Shown: one piece after another, positions 55,669 through 63,491 of the stretch
Layout of the letters: every line of letters starts with the position of its first letter
How positions within the stretch are numbered: the stretch's first letter is position 1
Origin: DASSUW01 sp036257565
GTDB taxonomy: Bacteria > Actinomycetota > Thermoleophilia > Solirubrobacterales > Solirubrobacteraceae
Direction: 5' to 3'
Length of the DNA: 64,000 bases
Assembly: GCA_036257565.1 (NCBI GenBank)
Contig: DATAFH010000035.1
Span: 27,607 to 91,606 of the forward strand
Notes under the pieces: model-generated
What the model was told of the DNA's origin: nothing
The model's database searches: none
The model's input: the letters and a program-made list of their open reading frames with translations, nothing else
Program-made: the position numbers and the translations under genes

Positions 55669-56817
55669 CTACCGCATGAGCTGGAAGAAGGCGCGAAGCT
55701 CGTCGACGAACAGCTCCGGCTGCTCGAAGGCCGCGAAGTGGCCGCCGCGGTCGGGCTCGCTCCAGTAGCGGATGTCGTGGAACCGGCGCTCGGCCCAGCG
55801 CCGTGACGGGCGCTGGAGCTCGTGCGGGAAGATCGTGCAGCCCGTAGGGGCGTCCACGAGGTCGCGCGCCTCGAGCGGACCTTCGAGCCAGCGGGTGACG
55901 TCGGCGAGGCTCTCCCAGTACAGGCGGGCGGACGAGGCGCCCGTACGCGGAAGCCAGTAGAGCATCAGGTTGTCCAGGATCGCGTCGTCGGAGAGATGGC
56001 TGGCCGGGTCGGTCCAGTCGCGGAGCTTCTCGGTGATCCAGGCGGCGAGGCCGGCGGCTGAGTCGACGAGCGAGTAGCCGATCGTCTGCGGTCGCGTGCG
56101 CTGCTGCGTGGAGTAGCCCGAGTCGCGCTCGGCACCGCGCGCCATGGCGGCGAGCGCGTCCTGCTCGCGGTCTGTGAGGTTGTCGAGCGTGGCGGGATCC
56201 GGCGGCGCGAGCGGCGGGGCGAGGTGGATCCCCGCCAGGTGTGCGGGTTCCTGCTGGCCGAGGCTCGCGCTGATGCTCGTGCCCCAGTCACTGCCCTGAG
56301 CGCCATAGCGGTCATAGCCGAGTCGGGCCATCAGCGTCGCCCAGGCACGAGCGGTCCGCTCCACGCCCCAGCCGGCCTCGGCCGGCTTGTCGCTCCAGCC
56401 GTAGCCGGGCAGGGAAGGGCAGACGACGTGGAACGCGTCGGCCGGGTCGCCTCCGTGCGCCGGCGGGTCGGTCAGCGGACCCAGGACATTCAGGAACTCG
56501 ACGACGGAGCCTGGCCAGCCGTGGGTGATGACGAGCGGGAGGGCCTCCGGGTGGGGCGAGCGGGCGTGGACGAAGTGGATCCCGAGGCCGTCGATCACCG
56601 TGCGGAACTGCGGCCCGGCGTTCAGCCGTCCCTCGACGACACGCCAGTCGTAGCCGTCCGCCCAGTACCGGCACAGGCGCTGAAGGTCGGCCAGCGCGAC
56701 GCCCTGGTCGTCATGGGTCTCACGCTCGGGCCAGCGCGTGGCCCGCAGGCGGGCGCGAAGGTCATCGAGCTCGGCCTCAGGGACGGCGAGGTGGAACGGC
56801 GTGACGTCGTCGGCCAT
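55669..56817 (-). CDS. Epoxide hydrolase (alpha/beta hydrolase)
   Basis: A protein of about 382 residues. An N-terminal EHN-type lid (LDDLRARLRATRWPE) is followed by the oxyanion HGWPGSVVEF, the nucleophile motif GSDWGTSIS (Asp), and the closing GGHFAAFEQPELF with the catalytic His. The family hydrolyses epoxides to diols. ATG 56817 (MADDVTPF) is preferred over 56826 because it directly precedes the conserved segment. The small membrane ORF at 56848 lies upstream on the same strand. Confidence 0.88.
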   Translation of the reverse strand: MADDVTPFHLAVPEAELDDLRARLRATRWPERETHDDQGVALADLQRLCRYWADGYDWRVVEGRLNAGPQFRTVIDGLGIHFVHARSPHPEALPLVITHGWPGSVVEFLNVLGPLTDPPAHGGDPADAFHVVCPSLPGYGWSDKPAEAGWGVERTARAWATLMARLGYDRYGAQGSDWGTSISASLGQQEPAHLAGIHLAPPLAPPDPATLDNLTDREQDALAAMARGAERDSGYSTQQRTRPQTIGYSLVDSAAGLAAWITEKLRDWTDPASHLSDDAILDNLMLYWLPRTGASSARLYWESLADVTRWLEGPLEARDLVDAPTGCTIFPHELQRPSRRWAERRFHDIRYWSEPDRGGHFAAFEQPELFVDELRAFFQLMR

Positions 56818-56847
56818 CGCCGGCATCGTGACGCACCGATGGCGCGG

Positions 56848-56955
56848 TCAGCGCTCGGCGGGATCGTCGTCCTCTGGCGGCTCCTGCTCGCGGAGCTGGC
56901 GGTCAAGGACCACGAGCAGGAGCGCCGAGACGGCGATCAGGAGCGCGATCGCCAC
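56848..56955 (-). CDS. Small single-span membrane protein
   Basis: A 35-residue frame that starts at GTG 56955 and reads AIALLIAVSALLLVVLDRQL, a clear transmembrane helix, then an acidic tail (REQEPPEDDDPAER). Nearly all its third positions are G or C, as in real genes here. It ends 22 nt before the epoxide hydrolase reading region, so it could be its small partner. The start overlaps the plus-strand LysR remnant. Confidence 0.4.
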   Translation of the reverse strand: MAIALLIAVSALLLVVLDRQLREQEPPEDDDPAER

Positions 56956-57331
56956 ACGATCGAGCAGCTCGCCGCCACGCCGCTGGTCTTCTACGAAGTC
57001 GGCGGACGACGACCCGATCCGCCGCCGGCTCGGCGAGCGCGCGCAAGCACCCGGCGTCCGCCTGCAGCCGAAGGTCGAGGTGGAGCTGAAGGACATCGCG
57101 CTGCGACTGGTGGCGGCGGGCATCGGGGACACGTATCTCCCGAGCGCCTACACGTGCGCGCCGTACTATCCCGCGGGCCTGAGCACGGCCTCCTTCAGTC
57201 CCGCGCTCTTCGACACGTTCGCGATCATCACCCGCCCGGGGGTGCGGCTCTCAGCCGGCGTGCGCGAGCTGCTCACCGACCTCGAGGCCCACATGCGCGC
57301 CGTCGCCGACGACCTCGACCGGTCACGCTGA
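56940..57331 (+). pseudogene. LysR-type regulator remnant, frameshifted
   Basis: Two frames give the second half of a LysR ligand-binding domain. The first reads RHTIEQLAATPLVFYEV, then a frameshift near 57000 leads to DDDPIRRRLGERAQAPGVRLQP, VEVELKDIALRLVAAGIG and YYPAGLSTASFSP and so on to 57331. The N-terminal DNA-binding helix-turn-helix is missing. The last 9 nt overlap the convergent aldo/keto reductase. It is likely a dead regulator. Confidence 0.6.
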
Positions 57332-58351
57332 ACGGCGCCGCGCTGCCGGTTCGAGGGCCGGGTTGGTGAACGAGTTGTCGGCCGGGTTGATCGTGGTGCC
57401 GGGCGCGACGATCTCGTCGATGCGGTCGAGCATGGCCTCGTGGAGGACGACGTCGGCCGCCGCGAGCTGGGTCTCGAGCTGCTCCATGGTGCGCGGCCCG
57501 ATGAGCGCGGCGCTGATGGCGGGGTGGTTGAGCACGAACGCGATCGCGAGCTGGATCAGCGTGATCCCCGCTCCCTCGGCGAGCTGGGCGAGCTCCTCGA
57601 CGGCGTCGAGCTTGCGCTGGTTGAACGGGTTCGAGAGGTCGAAGCGCTCGGGGAGGCGGCCGGCGCGCGACGAGGCCTGCTGCCCGGCGTCCTTGCGCCA
57701 GCGGCCCGACAGCCAGCCCCCGGTCAGCGGGCTGTAGGACATGACGCCCATGCCGTGACGCAGGCACGTCGGGAGGACGTCGGCCTCCGCGGCGCGGACG
57801 AGGATCGAGTACGGCGGCTGCTCGGTGACGAAGCGCTGCAGGTGCCGGTCACGGGCCACCCACTGCGCCTCGACGATCTGCGATCCCGGGAACGTGGAGG
57901 AGCCGATGTAGCGCACCTTGCCCTGGTGGACGAGGTCGCTGAGCGCCGACAGCGTCTCCTCGACGTCCGTGCGCGGATCGGGACGGTGGACCTGGTAGAG
58001 GTCGATCCAGTCGGTGCCCAGCCGCCGCAGCGAATCCTCCACCGCGCGCATGATCCAGCGGCGCGAGCTGCCCTGGCGGTTGGGGTCGTCGCCCATCGCG
58101 CCGTGGAACTTGGTCGCGAGGATGATGTCGTCGCGCCGGCCGCCGGCGAGCGCCTTGCCGACGATCTCCTCCGACTCGCCCCGGCCGTAGACGTCCGCGG
58201 TGTCGATGAAGTCGATCCCGGCGTCGAGCGCGCGGTGGATGATCCGGATCGAGTCGTCGTGGTCCGGGTTGCCCCACGCGCCGAACATCATCGCGCCGAG
58301 GCAGAACTTGCTGACCGAGACGCCCGTGCGTCCGAGTGGACGATGCTCCAT
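57323..58351 (-). CDS. Aldo/keto reductase
   Basis: A 342-residue AKR. The tetrad is Asp in FIDTADVYGR (with Tyr), Lys in LATKFHG and His in YQVHRPDPR. ISAALIGPRTMEQLETQL is the NADPH-binding end. Length is normal for the family. Substrates are aldehydes or sugars and cannot be told. Its C-terminus overlaps the LysR remnant by 9 nt; that remnant may once have controlled it. Confidence 0.9.
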   Translation of the reverse strand: MEHRPLGRTGVSVSKFCLGAMMFGAWGNPDHDDSIRIIHRALDAGIDFIDTADVYGRGESEEIVGKALAGGRRDDIILATKFHGAMGDDPNRQGSSRRWIMRAVEDSLRRLGTDWIDLYQVHRPDPRTDVEETLSALSDLVHQGKVRYIGSSTFPGSQIVEAQWVARDRHLQRFVTEQPPYSILVRAAEADVLPTCLRHGMGVMSYSPLTGGWLSGRWRKDAGQQASSRAGRLPERFDLSNPFNQRKLDAVEELAQLAEGAGITLIQLAIAFVLNHPAISAALIGPRTMEQLETQLAAADVVLHEAMLDRIDEIVAPGTTINPADNSFTNPALEPAARRRSA

Positions 58352-58507
58352 GAGCCGCTCCTATTCGATCGATGTCGCCGCGCTCCAGGCGTGTGTAGCA
58401 CGGGCTGGCGGAGCGGGGCGAGGCCATCGTGAAGGCGGTCGCGGAGCGCCGCGGCGAATAATCGGCTTCGGCCGTTTTCGCGCGACCAGGACGGGTACGA
58501 ACGCCGC

Positions 58508-58879
58508 GTGAGCGACGTGGCGCACGGCCTGCGGCGCGACGAGCCGGTCGAGCTGGCGGTCGATTCGATCGGCGGCGTCCTCGCCGTTGCCGTGCAGGGC
58601 GAGCTCGTCGGCGCGGCGGGCGACCCGCTCAAGAGGTGTCTCTGGCAGGCGGTCCGCCGCTCCCGCCCCGTGGTGGTCGACCTCACGGCGGTGCGGGCGA
58701 TCGACCGCCGGTCGGTCGACGCGCTGCTCGGGGCGAACCGGGCGCCGGCGACTCGCCTGCGCATCATCGTCGAGCGTGGGGGCGAGCTGCACCAGGCACT
58801 CCGCCGTCACGGCGTCGCGCACGTGCTCGCGCTGCACGGCTCGCGCGCCGAGGCGCTGGCGGCAGTCTCCCCGCGATGA
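58508..58879 (+). CDS. STAS-domain protein (anti-sigma antagonist type)
   Basis: A 123-residue STAS fold: VLAVAVQGELVGAA, RPVVVDLTAVRAIDRRSVDALLGANRA with the loop that carries the phosphorylatable Ser in anti-sigma factor antagonists. A Ser is present there (RRSVDAL). It may bind an anti-sigma kinase, but none is in the window. The start is GTG 58508. Its stop overlaps the next STAS gene (ATGA). Confidence 0.75.
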   Translation: MSDVAHGLRRDEPVELAVDSIGGVLAVAVQGELVGAAGDPLKRCLWQAVRRSRPVVVDLTAVRAIDRRSVDALLGANRAPATRLRIIVERGGELHQALRRHGVAHVLALHGSRAEALAAVSPR

Positions 58880-59181
58880 ACGCCACGCACGACGGCTCGG
58901 CCTCGCTGGAGATCTTCAGCCGCGCCTGGCCGGCACTCCAGCGCGCTCACCTGACGGTGCGCGGGCCGCTGAGCTCGGCGACGCGCGCCGAGCTCGTGCG
59001 CGTGGTGGGCTTGGCGATCGAGCCCGGTCACGAGATCACGCTCGACCTCTCGGAGATCACGACGGCCGACGCCGACGGGGCGCAGGCCGTGCGCGACTGC
59101 GAGGCGCTCGCCGAGCGCCGGAGCGCCGTGGTGGTCGTCCAGGATCCGAGCCCCGCGGCGCGCCGCGCGCTGCGCGCCTGA
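58876..59181 (+). CDS. STAS-like protein
   Basis: A 101-residue protein similar in layout to the one before: HLTVRGPLSSATRAELVRVVGLAI and ITLDLSEITTADADGAQAVRDCEAL. The phosphorylation loop has Thr/Ala (TTADADG) but no clear Ser in the usual place. The tandem arrangement, with 4-nt overlap, suggests two partners of one regulatory switch. It converges on the MarR-GNAT gene. Confidence 0.65.
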   Translation: MNATHDGSASLEIFSRAWPALQRAHLTVRGPLSSATRAELVRVVGLAIEPGHEITLDLSEITTADADGAQAVRDCEALAERRSAVVVVQDPSPAARRALRA

Positions 59182-59186
59182 CCCCG

Positions 59187-60071
59187 TCAGGTCAGCGCCT
59201 TCTCGAGCCAGTGGTCGGCGAACGGCTCGTCGTTGAACGGCGCCACCTCGACCCAGCCGGCTGAGCGGTAGAGCGCAAGCGCCTCGGTCAGGACGGCGCT
59301 CGTCTCGATGTGCGCGACCCGCGCGCCGGAGGCGCGGGCGCAGGCCTCGAGGTGCTCGAGCAGCCGGCGGCCGAGCCCGAGGCCGCGTGCGGCTTGGGCG
59401 ATCCACATGCGCTTGATCTCGGTCGGCTCACCCGGGTGGTGCTTGACGGCGCCGCAGCCGATCGGCTCGCCGTGCAGGTAGGCGACGAAGAACTCGCCGG
59501 CGGGCGGGCGCACCTCCTCCGGGAGCGCGGTGGCGCCGACCGATGGGTCGAACCCGCGCTCGGAGCGGCGGTTGAGCTCGGCGACGTACTCGGCGAGGCA
59601 GTGCCGGGCGTCCGGGTGCTCGGGGTCGACCGCGGCGATCTCGACGCCGGCGGCGGTCACCAGCCGCTCGACGTCGCACATGGCGGCGACGAGCCGTTCC
59701 TGCTGTCGCGTGCTGAGCGGCTCCAGCAGCGAGCGCGCGAGGTCGTCGGAGCGCTCGTCGAGCGCGGCGCGCTCGCGCCGGCCGGCAGCGGTCAGGCGGG
59801 CGACACGGATCCTCCGGTCGCTCTCGCTCGCCCGCACGGTGACGAGCCCCGCGGCTTCGAGGGAGCGCAGCAGCCGGCTCAGATATCCGGAATCGAGGCC
59901 GAGCCGCGAGCGCAGGTGCCGCACTTCGCACCCATCCGGCCCGATCTCCCACAACAGGCGCGCCTCGCCGAGCGGCCGCGCGAGGCCCAGAAAGCTGTCG
60001 TTGAGCGCCCCGACCCGCTCGGTGACCGTGCGGTTGAAGCGCCGCACCTGATCGATCATCGCCGCAGACAT
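59187..60071 (-). CDS. MarR regulator fused to a GNAT acetyltransferase
   Basis: A 294-residue fusion. The N-terminal 140 residues are a MarR winged helix: GCEVRHLRSRLGLDSGYLSRLLRSLEAAGLV, SDRRIRVARLTAAG. The C-terminal 150 residues are a GNAT fold: KRMWIAQAARGLGLGRRLLEHLEA (pyrophosphate-binding Q/RxxGxG/A), ALYRSAGWVEV. Such fusions are common in actinobacteria and proteobacteria. The acetyl acceptor is unknown. ATG 60071 overlaps the end of the kinase gene by 16 nt. Confidence 0.88.
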   Translation of the reverse strand: MSAAMIDQVRRFNRTVTERVGALNDSFLGLARPLGEARLLWEIGPDGCEVRHLRSRLGLDSGYLSRLLRSLEAAGLVTVRASESDRRIRVARLTAAGRRERAALDERSDDLARSLLEPLSTRQQERLVAAMCDVERLVTAAGVEIAAVDPEHPDARHCLAEYVAELNRRSERGFDPSVGATALPEEVRPPAGEFFVAYLHGEPIGCGAVKHHPGEPTEIKRMWIAQAARGLGLGRRLLEHLEACARASGARVAHIETSAVLTEALALYRSAGWVEVAPFNDEPFADHWLEKALT

Positions 60072-60949
60072 TCTCTGACCTTGGTCAGACTACCGCCTCG
60101 GGATCTCGGCGCGCAACGCCGTCCGTTGGTGAGCGCTTCGGCGATCAGGTAGTACGACGCCGCCTCGACCGCTGCCGGCAGCCGGTCCTCGGGCATCTCG
60201 TCGATCTCGACCGGTACCGGCGTCCGGCCGGCGAGCATCTCGACTGCCGCCCGCAGGCCGCGGTCGCTGAGCACCGCGGGGTGCAGGCCGCGGGCGAGCT
60301 TGCGCAGCTCCTCGAGCGCCAGGCCCAGCTCGTCGCTCGCGCCGGCCAGGATCGCGCGGGCGGCCGCCGGGTCCGCCTCGAGCTTGGAGTGCGCGAGGCG
60401 TAGCGAGAGCGAGAGCGCGACCAGCCGCTGCTGCGCGCCGTCGTGCAGGTTCCGCTCCAGGCGGCGGCGCTCGACGTCCCCGGCCGTGACGATCCGCGCG
60501 CGTGACGCGGCAAGGTCCTCGAGCCGCGCGTGGAGCTCATCGTTCAGCCGGTGCACCTGCGCCTCCTGCGCCTTGCGCTCGCTGATGTCGGCATAGGCGA
60601 CCATGTTGCCGACGCCGCGGCCGGAGCTGTCCCGCACGGTGGCGGCGGCGATCGAGACGGGGACGAGCCTCCCGTCCTTGAGCAGGCGGACCGTCTCGAA
60701 GTCGTTGATCGACTCGCCCGCAAGCACACGCGCGAACAGGTCCTCCGCTTCGCGGCGCTTGTGCGGCGGAGCCATCGGCAGCCCGCCACGGCCCAGCATC
60801 TCCTCGGCCGTCCAGCCGAAGATGCGCTCGGCCGCCGGGTTCCAGAGCCGGATGCGGGTATCGAGCCCGAACTCGACGAGCGCCAGCGGCGAGGCGTCGA
60901 TCAGCGCCTGCAGCCGCTCGTGCTGCTGCGAGTCGGACTCGTCGTGCAC
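60056..60949 (-). CDS. PAS-containing sensor histidine kinase lacking the ATPase domain
   Basis: A 297-residue protein. A PAS domain (LIDASPLALVEFGL, NPAAERIFGWTAEEMLGR) is followed by a coiled linker and a HisKA_3 phosphoacceptor motif (ERRRLERNLHDGAQQRLVAL) with the His of NarL-type kinases. The protein then breaks off inside the start of the HATPase domain (YYLIAEALTN), and no ATP-binding N, G1 or G2 box exists. The end joins unrelated sequence leading into the MarR-GNAT gene. It cannot phosphorylate itself alone. The start is GTG 60949. Confidence 0.75.
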   Translation of the reverse strand: MHDESDSQQHERLQALIDASPLALVEFGLDTRIRLWNPAAERIFGWTAEEMLGRGGLPMAPPHKRREAEDLFARVLAGESINDFETVRLLKDGRLVPVSIAAATVRDSSGRGVGNMVAYADISERKAQEAQVHRLNDELHARLEDLAASRARIVTAGDVERRRLERNLHDGAQQRLVALSLSLRLAHSKLEADPAAARAILAGASDELGLALEELRKLARGLHPAVLSDRGLRAAVEMLAGRTPVPVEIDEMPEDRLPAAVEAASYYLIAEALTNGRRCAPRSRGGSLTKVRECLRR

Positions 60950-60952
60950 TTC

Positions 60953-61672
60953 TCAGATCGGCTGGTCGCGCGGCAGGATCACGAGGTCGCGGATGTTGAC
61001 GTGTGGCGGGCGCGTGAGCATGTAGCCGACGGCGTCCGCAACGTCCTCGGACCGGATGCCCTCGGCGCGCGCGACCTTCGCATCGATCTCCGCCGAGTCG
61101 GAGACACCCCAGAGCTCGTTGAGCACGACGCCCGGTGCGATCGCTCCCATGCGGACGCCGGTGCCGACGAGCTGGCGACGGACGCCGTGGACGAACGCCT
61201 GCAGCGCGTGCTTGGAGGCCGAGTACACGGGCTCCCAGTAGATCGCCTGGTGGCCGGAGACGGAGCTGGTGACGACGACGTCGCCGGAGCCGCGGTCGAG
61301 CATGTGTGGGAGCGTGGCGCGCACCGTTCGCACGACCCCGTTGACGTTGGTCCGCAGCAGCTGGTCGATCGCGTCCGGATCGCTGTCCCAAAGGTTGCCG
61401 CCGACGTACACGCCGGCGTTGGCGACGAGCACGTCGATGCCGCCGTGCGCCTCGATCGTCCCGCCGACCAGCCGCTCGACGTCCGTGGCCTGCGTCACGT
61501 CGGCGACGACCGCGGTGCAGCGCTCGCCCACGGAGGCGACGACGCCGTCGAGGCGCTCCCGCGAGCGTGCGGCGATCACGACCGCGGCGCCGAGACGGTG
61601 GAGCTCGCGAGCGATCGCCAGGCCGATGCCCGAGCTGGCGCCCGTCACCACCGCGATCTTGCCGGACGGCAT
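60953..61672 (-). CDS. SDR-family dehydrogenase, ribitol 2-dehydrogenase-like
   Basis: A 239-residue SDR: TGASSGIGLAIARELHRLG, VANAGVYVGG, and YSASKHALQAFVHGVRRQL with the active Tyr and Lys. SVSGHQAIYWEPVYSASKH is typical of ribitol 2-dehydrogenases. It shares one base with the aldolase gene (TGATG). The pathway is probably polyol oxidation, but the exact polyol is not proven. Confidence 0.82.
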   Translation of the reverse strand: MPSGKIAVVTGASSGIGLAIARELHRLGAAVVIAARSRERLDGVVASVGERCTAVVADVTQATDVERLVGGTIEAHGGIDVLVANAGVYVGGNLWDSDPDAIDQLLRTNVNGVVRTVRATLPHMLDRGSGDVVVTSSVSGHQAIYWEPVYSASKHALQAFVHGVRRQLVGTGVRMGAIAPGVVLNELWGVSDSAEIDAKVARAEGIRSEDVADAVGYMLTRPPHVNIRDLVILPRDQPI

Positions 61673-62412
61673 CAGGCGCTCCCCAGCGCGGCGCGGCGGT
61701 AGTGCTCGTCCGGCCGCCCGTGGATGCGGTCGGCGGCCGCCGGCGAGAGCGCGCGGACGCCGCCCGCGGCGAGCGCGCCCGCGAGGACCAGCGCCGCCTT
61801 GACCGCCATCTCGGTGATCTGCACGACCTCCTCGGGTGTCCGCCCCAGCGCAAAGAGGCCGTGGTTGCCGAGGTAGATGGCGTTCGGCGGCTCAGCGTGC
61901 GCGCTCAGCTCGTCGCGCACGCGCCGGGCGAGCACCAGTCCGGGATCCACGTACGGCACGTACAACGGCGACCGCCCGAGCACGACGACCTGGTCCGGGA
62001 ACAGCATCTCGGTCGCGAGCGCCTCCGCGTGGGGCGAGCAGAGGATCGCCAGCACGGGCACCGGGTGCGTGTGGCCGACCGCGGCGGCCCCGCCGAGCTC
62101 GAGGCAGACCGCATGGAGCATGGCCTCGACGGAGGGGCGACGCCCGGTACGCGACTCGACCGCGGCGAACTCCCGCGCGACGGTCTCGTCGTCCGCGTCC
62201 GGGTCGTCGAGCAGGGCGAGCAGCGCGCTCGGCTCGAGCTCGACGAAGTCGTCAGCGGTGGCCGCGCCCAGCGACGCGCCGCTGGCCTTGACGACCATCC
62301 GGCCGTTCGCGAGCCGGATCGACGTGTTCCCCTCGCCGAGGATGGCGAGGCCCCGCGCGGGATCGCCGAGCAGGCGCGAGAGCGCCACGAGGCGATCGAT
62401 CTCAGTGGACAC
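61672..62412 (-). CDS. Class II aldolase/adducin family protein
   Basis: A 246-residue class II aldolase-like enzyme. ILGEGNTSIR (substrate phosphate loop), VEAMLHAVCLELGGAAAVGHTHPVPVLA with the His metal ligands, and NAIYLGNHGLFALG with the third His match FucA/AraD-type aldolases, which need Zn. It likely cleaves a phosphorylated sugar or a related C4-C5 acid. The start is GTG 62412. It sits between two dehydrogenases in one strand-consistent operon. Confidence 0.83.
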   Translation of the reverse strand: MSTEIDRLVALSRLLGDPARGLAILGEGNTSIRLANGRMVVKASGASLGAATADDFVELEPSALLALLDDPDADDETVAREFAAVESRTGRRPSVEAMLHAVCLELGGAAAVGHTHPVPVLAILCSPHAEALATEMLFPDQVVVLGRSPLYVPYVDPGLVLARRVRDELSAHAEPPNAIYLGNHGLFALGRTPEEVVQITEMAVKAALVLAGALAAGGVRALSPAAADRIHGRPDEHYRRAALGSA

Positions 62413-62542
62413 GGCACCCGCTCGATGGTCCGTGCGGACGCCGAGCGCGGCTCGCGGAGCCGAGCTCCCCGGACGGGATCGCATGGCCAAGCAGGTTGCC
62501 GGCGCTCGTCGCCTCCAGGTCGATGGCAAGGTACTGGCCCAC

Positions 62543-63301
62543 TCAGACCGCCGTGTACGCCCCGTCGATCGCGATGCTCTGGCCGACCAGGTACGAGGAC
62601 GCGCTCGAGCACAGGAACACCACGAGGCCGTCGAGATCCTGCGGCTCGCCCATGCGGCCCACCGGAATCATCCCGCGCCAGCGCTCGGCCAACTCGGGGT
62701 TCGCCTCGGTGAACTGGCGCGTCATGTCGGACAGGAAGTAGCCGGGCGCGACGGCATTGACCCGCACGCCGAGGTCGGCCCACTCCACCGCGAGCGACTT
62801 CGTGAGCTGGTCGACCGCCGCCTTCGAGGCGTTGTAGGACGCCTGGTGCTGCGGGACGTTGACGACGCGGCCGGACATGGAGGAGACGTTGACGATCGCA
62901 CCCGGGTGGCCGTCGTCGCGGCACGCACGACCGAGCGCCTGACAGCAGAGGAACGTGCCGGTGAGGTTGATGTCGACCACCCGCCGCCAGGACTCGGCCG
63001 GGGCGTCGAGGCTGTCCTCCCAGACGACGATCCCGGCCGCGTTGACCAGCAGGCTCGGGCTGCCGAGCGCGTCGGAGATCCGCGCGAACGCGGCCGCCAC
63101 GTCGTCGGCGGACGTGACGTCGGCCGTGACGCCGACCGTCTCGACGCCGAACTCGTCGGCGGCGCTCGCCTCCACGTCGTCGAGCAGGTCGAGCAGGCCG
63201 ATCCGCACGCCGTGCCGCGCGAGCGCGTGCGCCATCGACAGCCCGAGCCCGCGTGCGCCGCCGGTGACCACCGCCACCTTGCCCGCCAGGTCGTCGAACA
63301 C
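62543..63301 (-). CDS. SDR-family polyol dehydrogenase
   Basis: A 252-residue SDR: TGGARGLGLSMAHALARHG, NAAGIVVWED and YNASKAAVDQLTKSLAVEWA with the Tyr and Lys. It resembles D-arabinitol/threitol-type dehydrogenases. GTG 63301 is chosen because AGGAGG (63307-63312 on the minus strand) lies 5 nt upstream; the longer frame to 63325 adds unconserved residues. It is the first gene of the polyol unit, followed after 130 nt by the aldolase. Confidence 0.82.
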   Translation of the reverse strand: MFDDLAGKVAVVTGGARGLGLSMAHALARHGVRIGLLDLLDDVEASAADEFGVETVGVTADVTSADDVAAAFARISDALGSPSLLVNAAGIVVWEDSLDAPAESWRRVVDINLTGTFLCCQALGRACRDDGHPGAIVNVSSMSGRVVNVPQHQASYNASKAAVDQLTKSLAVEWADLGVRVNAVAPGYFLSDMTRQFTEANPELAERWRGMIPVGRMGEPQDLDGLVVFLCSSASSYLVGQSIAIDGAYTAV

Positions 63302-63327
63302 CCTTCCCTCCTCACGAACGATCACTC

Positions 63328-63485
63328 ATCACCGATGCTCGCAGGTCCGCCATCGAGCGGCGGCTGCGGGTGGTCGGCTCGGTGAGCGTGTCGGAGATCG
63401 AGCCGGAGCTCGGCGTGTCGGCGATCACCGCGCGCCGCGACCTCGCCGAGCTCGAGCACCGCAAGCTCGCGTGGCGGCGTACGCG
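63328..63485 (+). pseudogene. DeoR-type regulator, N-terminal remnant
   Basis: In one frame: ITDARRSAIERRLRVVGSVSVSEI, EPELGVSAITARRDLAELEHRKL. This is the DeoR winged-helix start with its recognition helix. The frame has no ATG/GTG/TTG before the conserved region (it begins CTC ATC) and breaks off after about 52 residues, where the universal stress gene comes in from the other strand. The sensor domain is absent. Confidence 0.55.
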
Positions 63486-63491
63486 CGCTGA

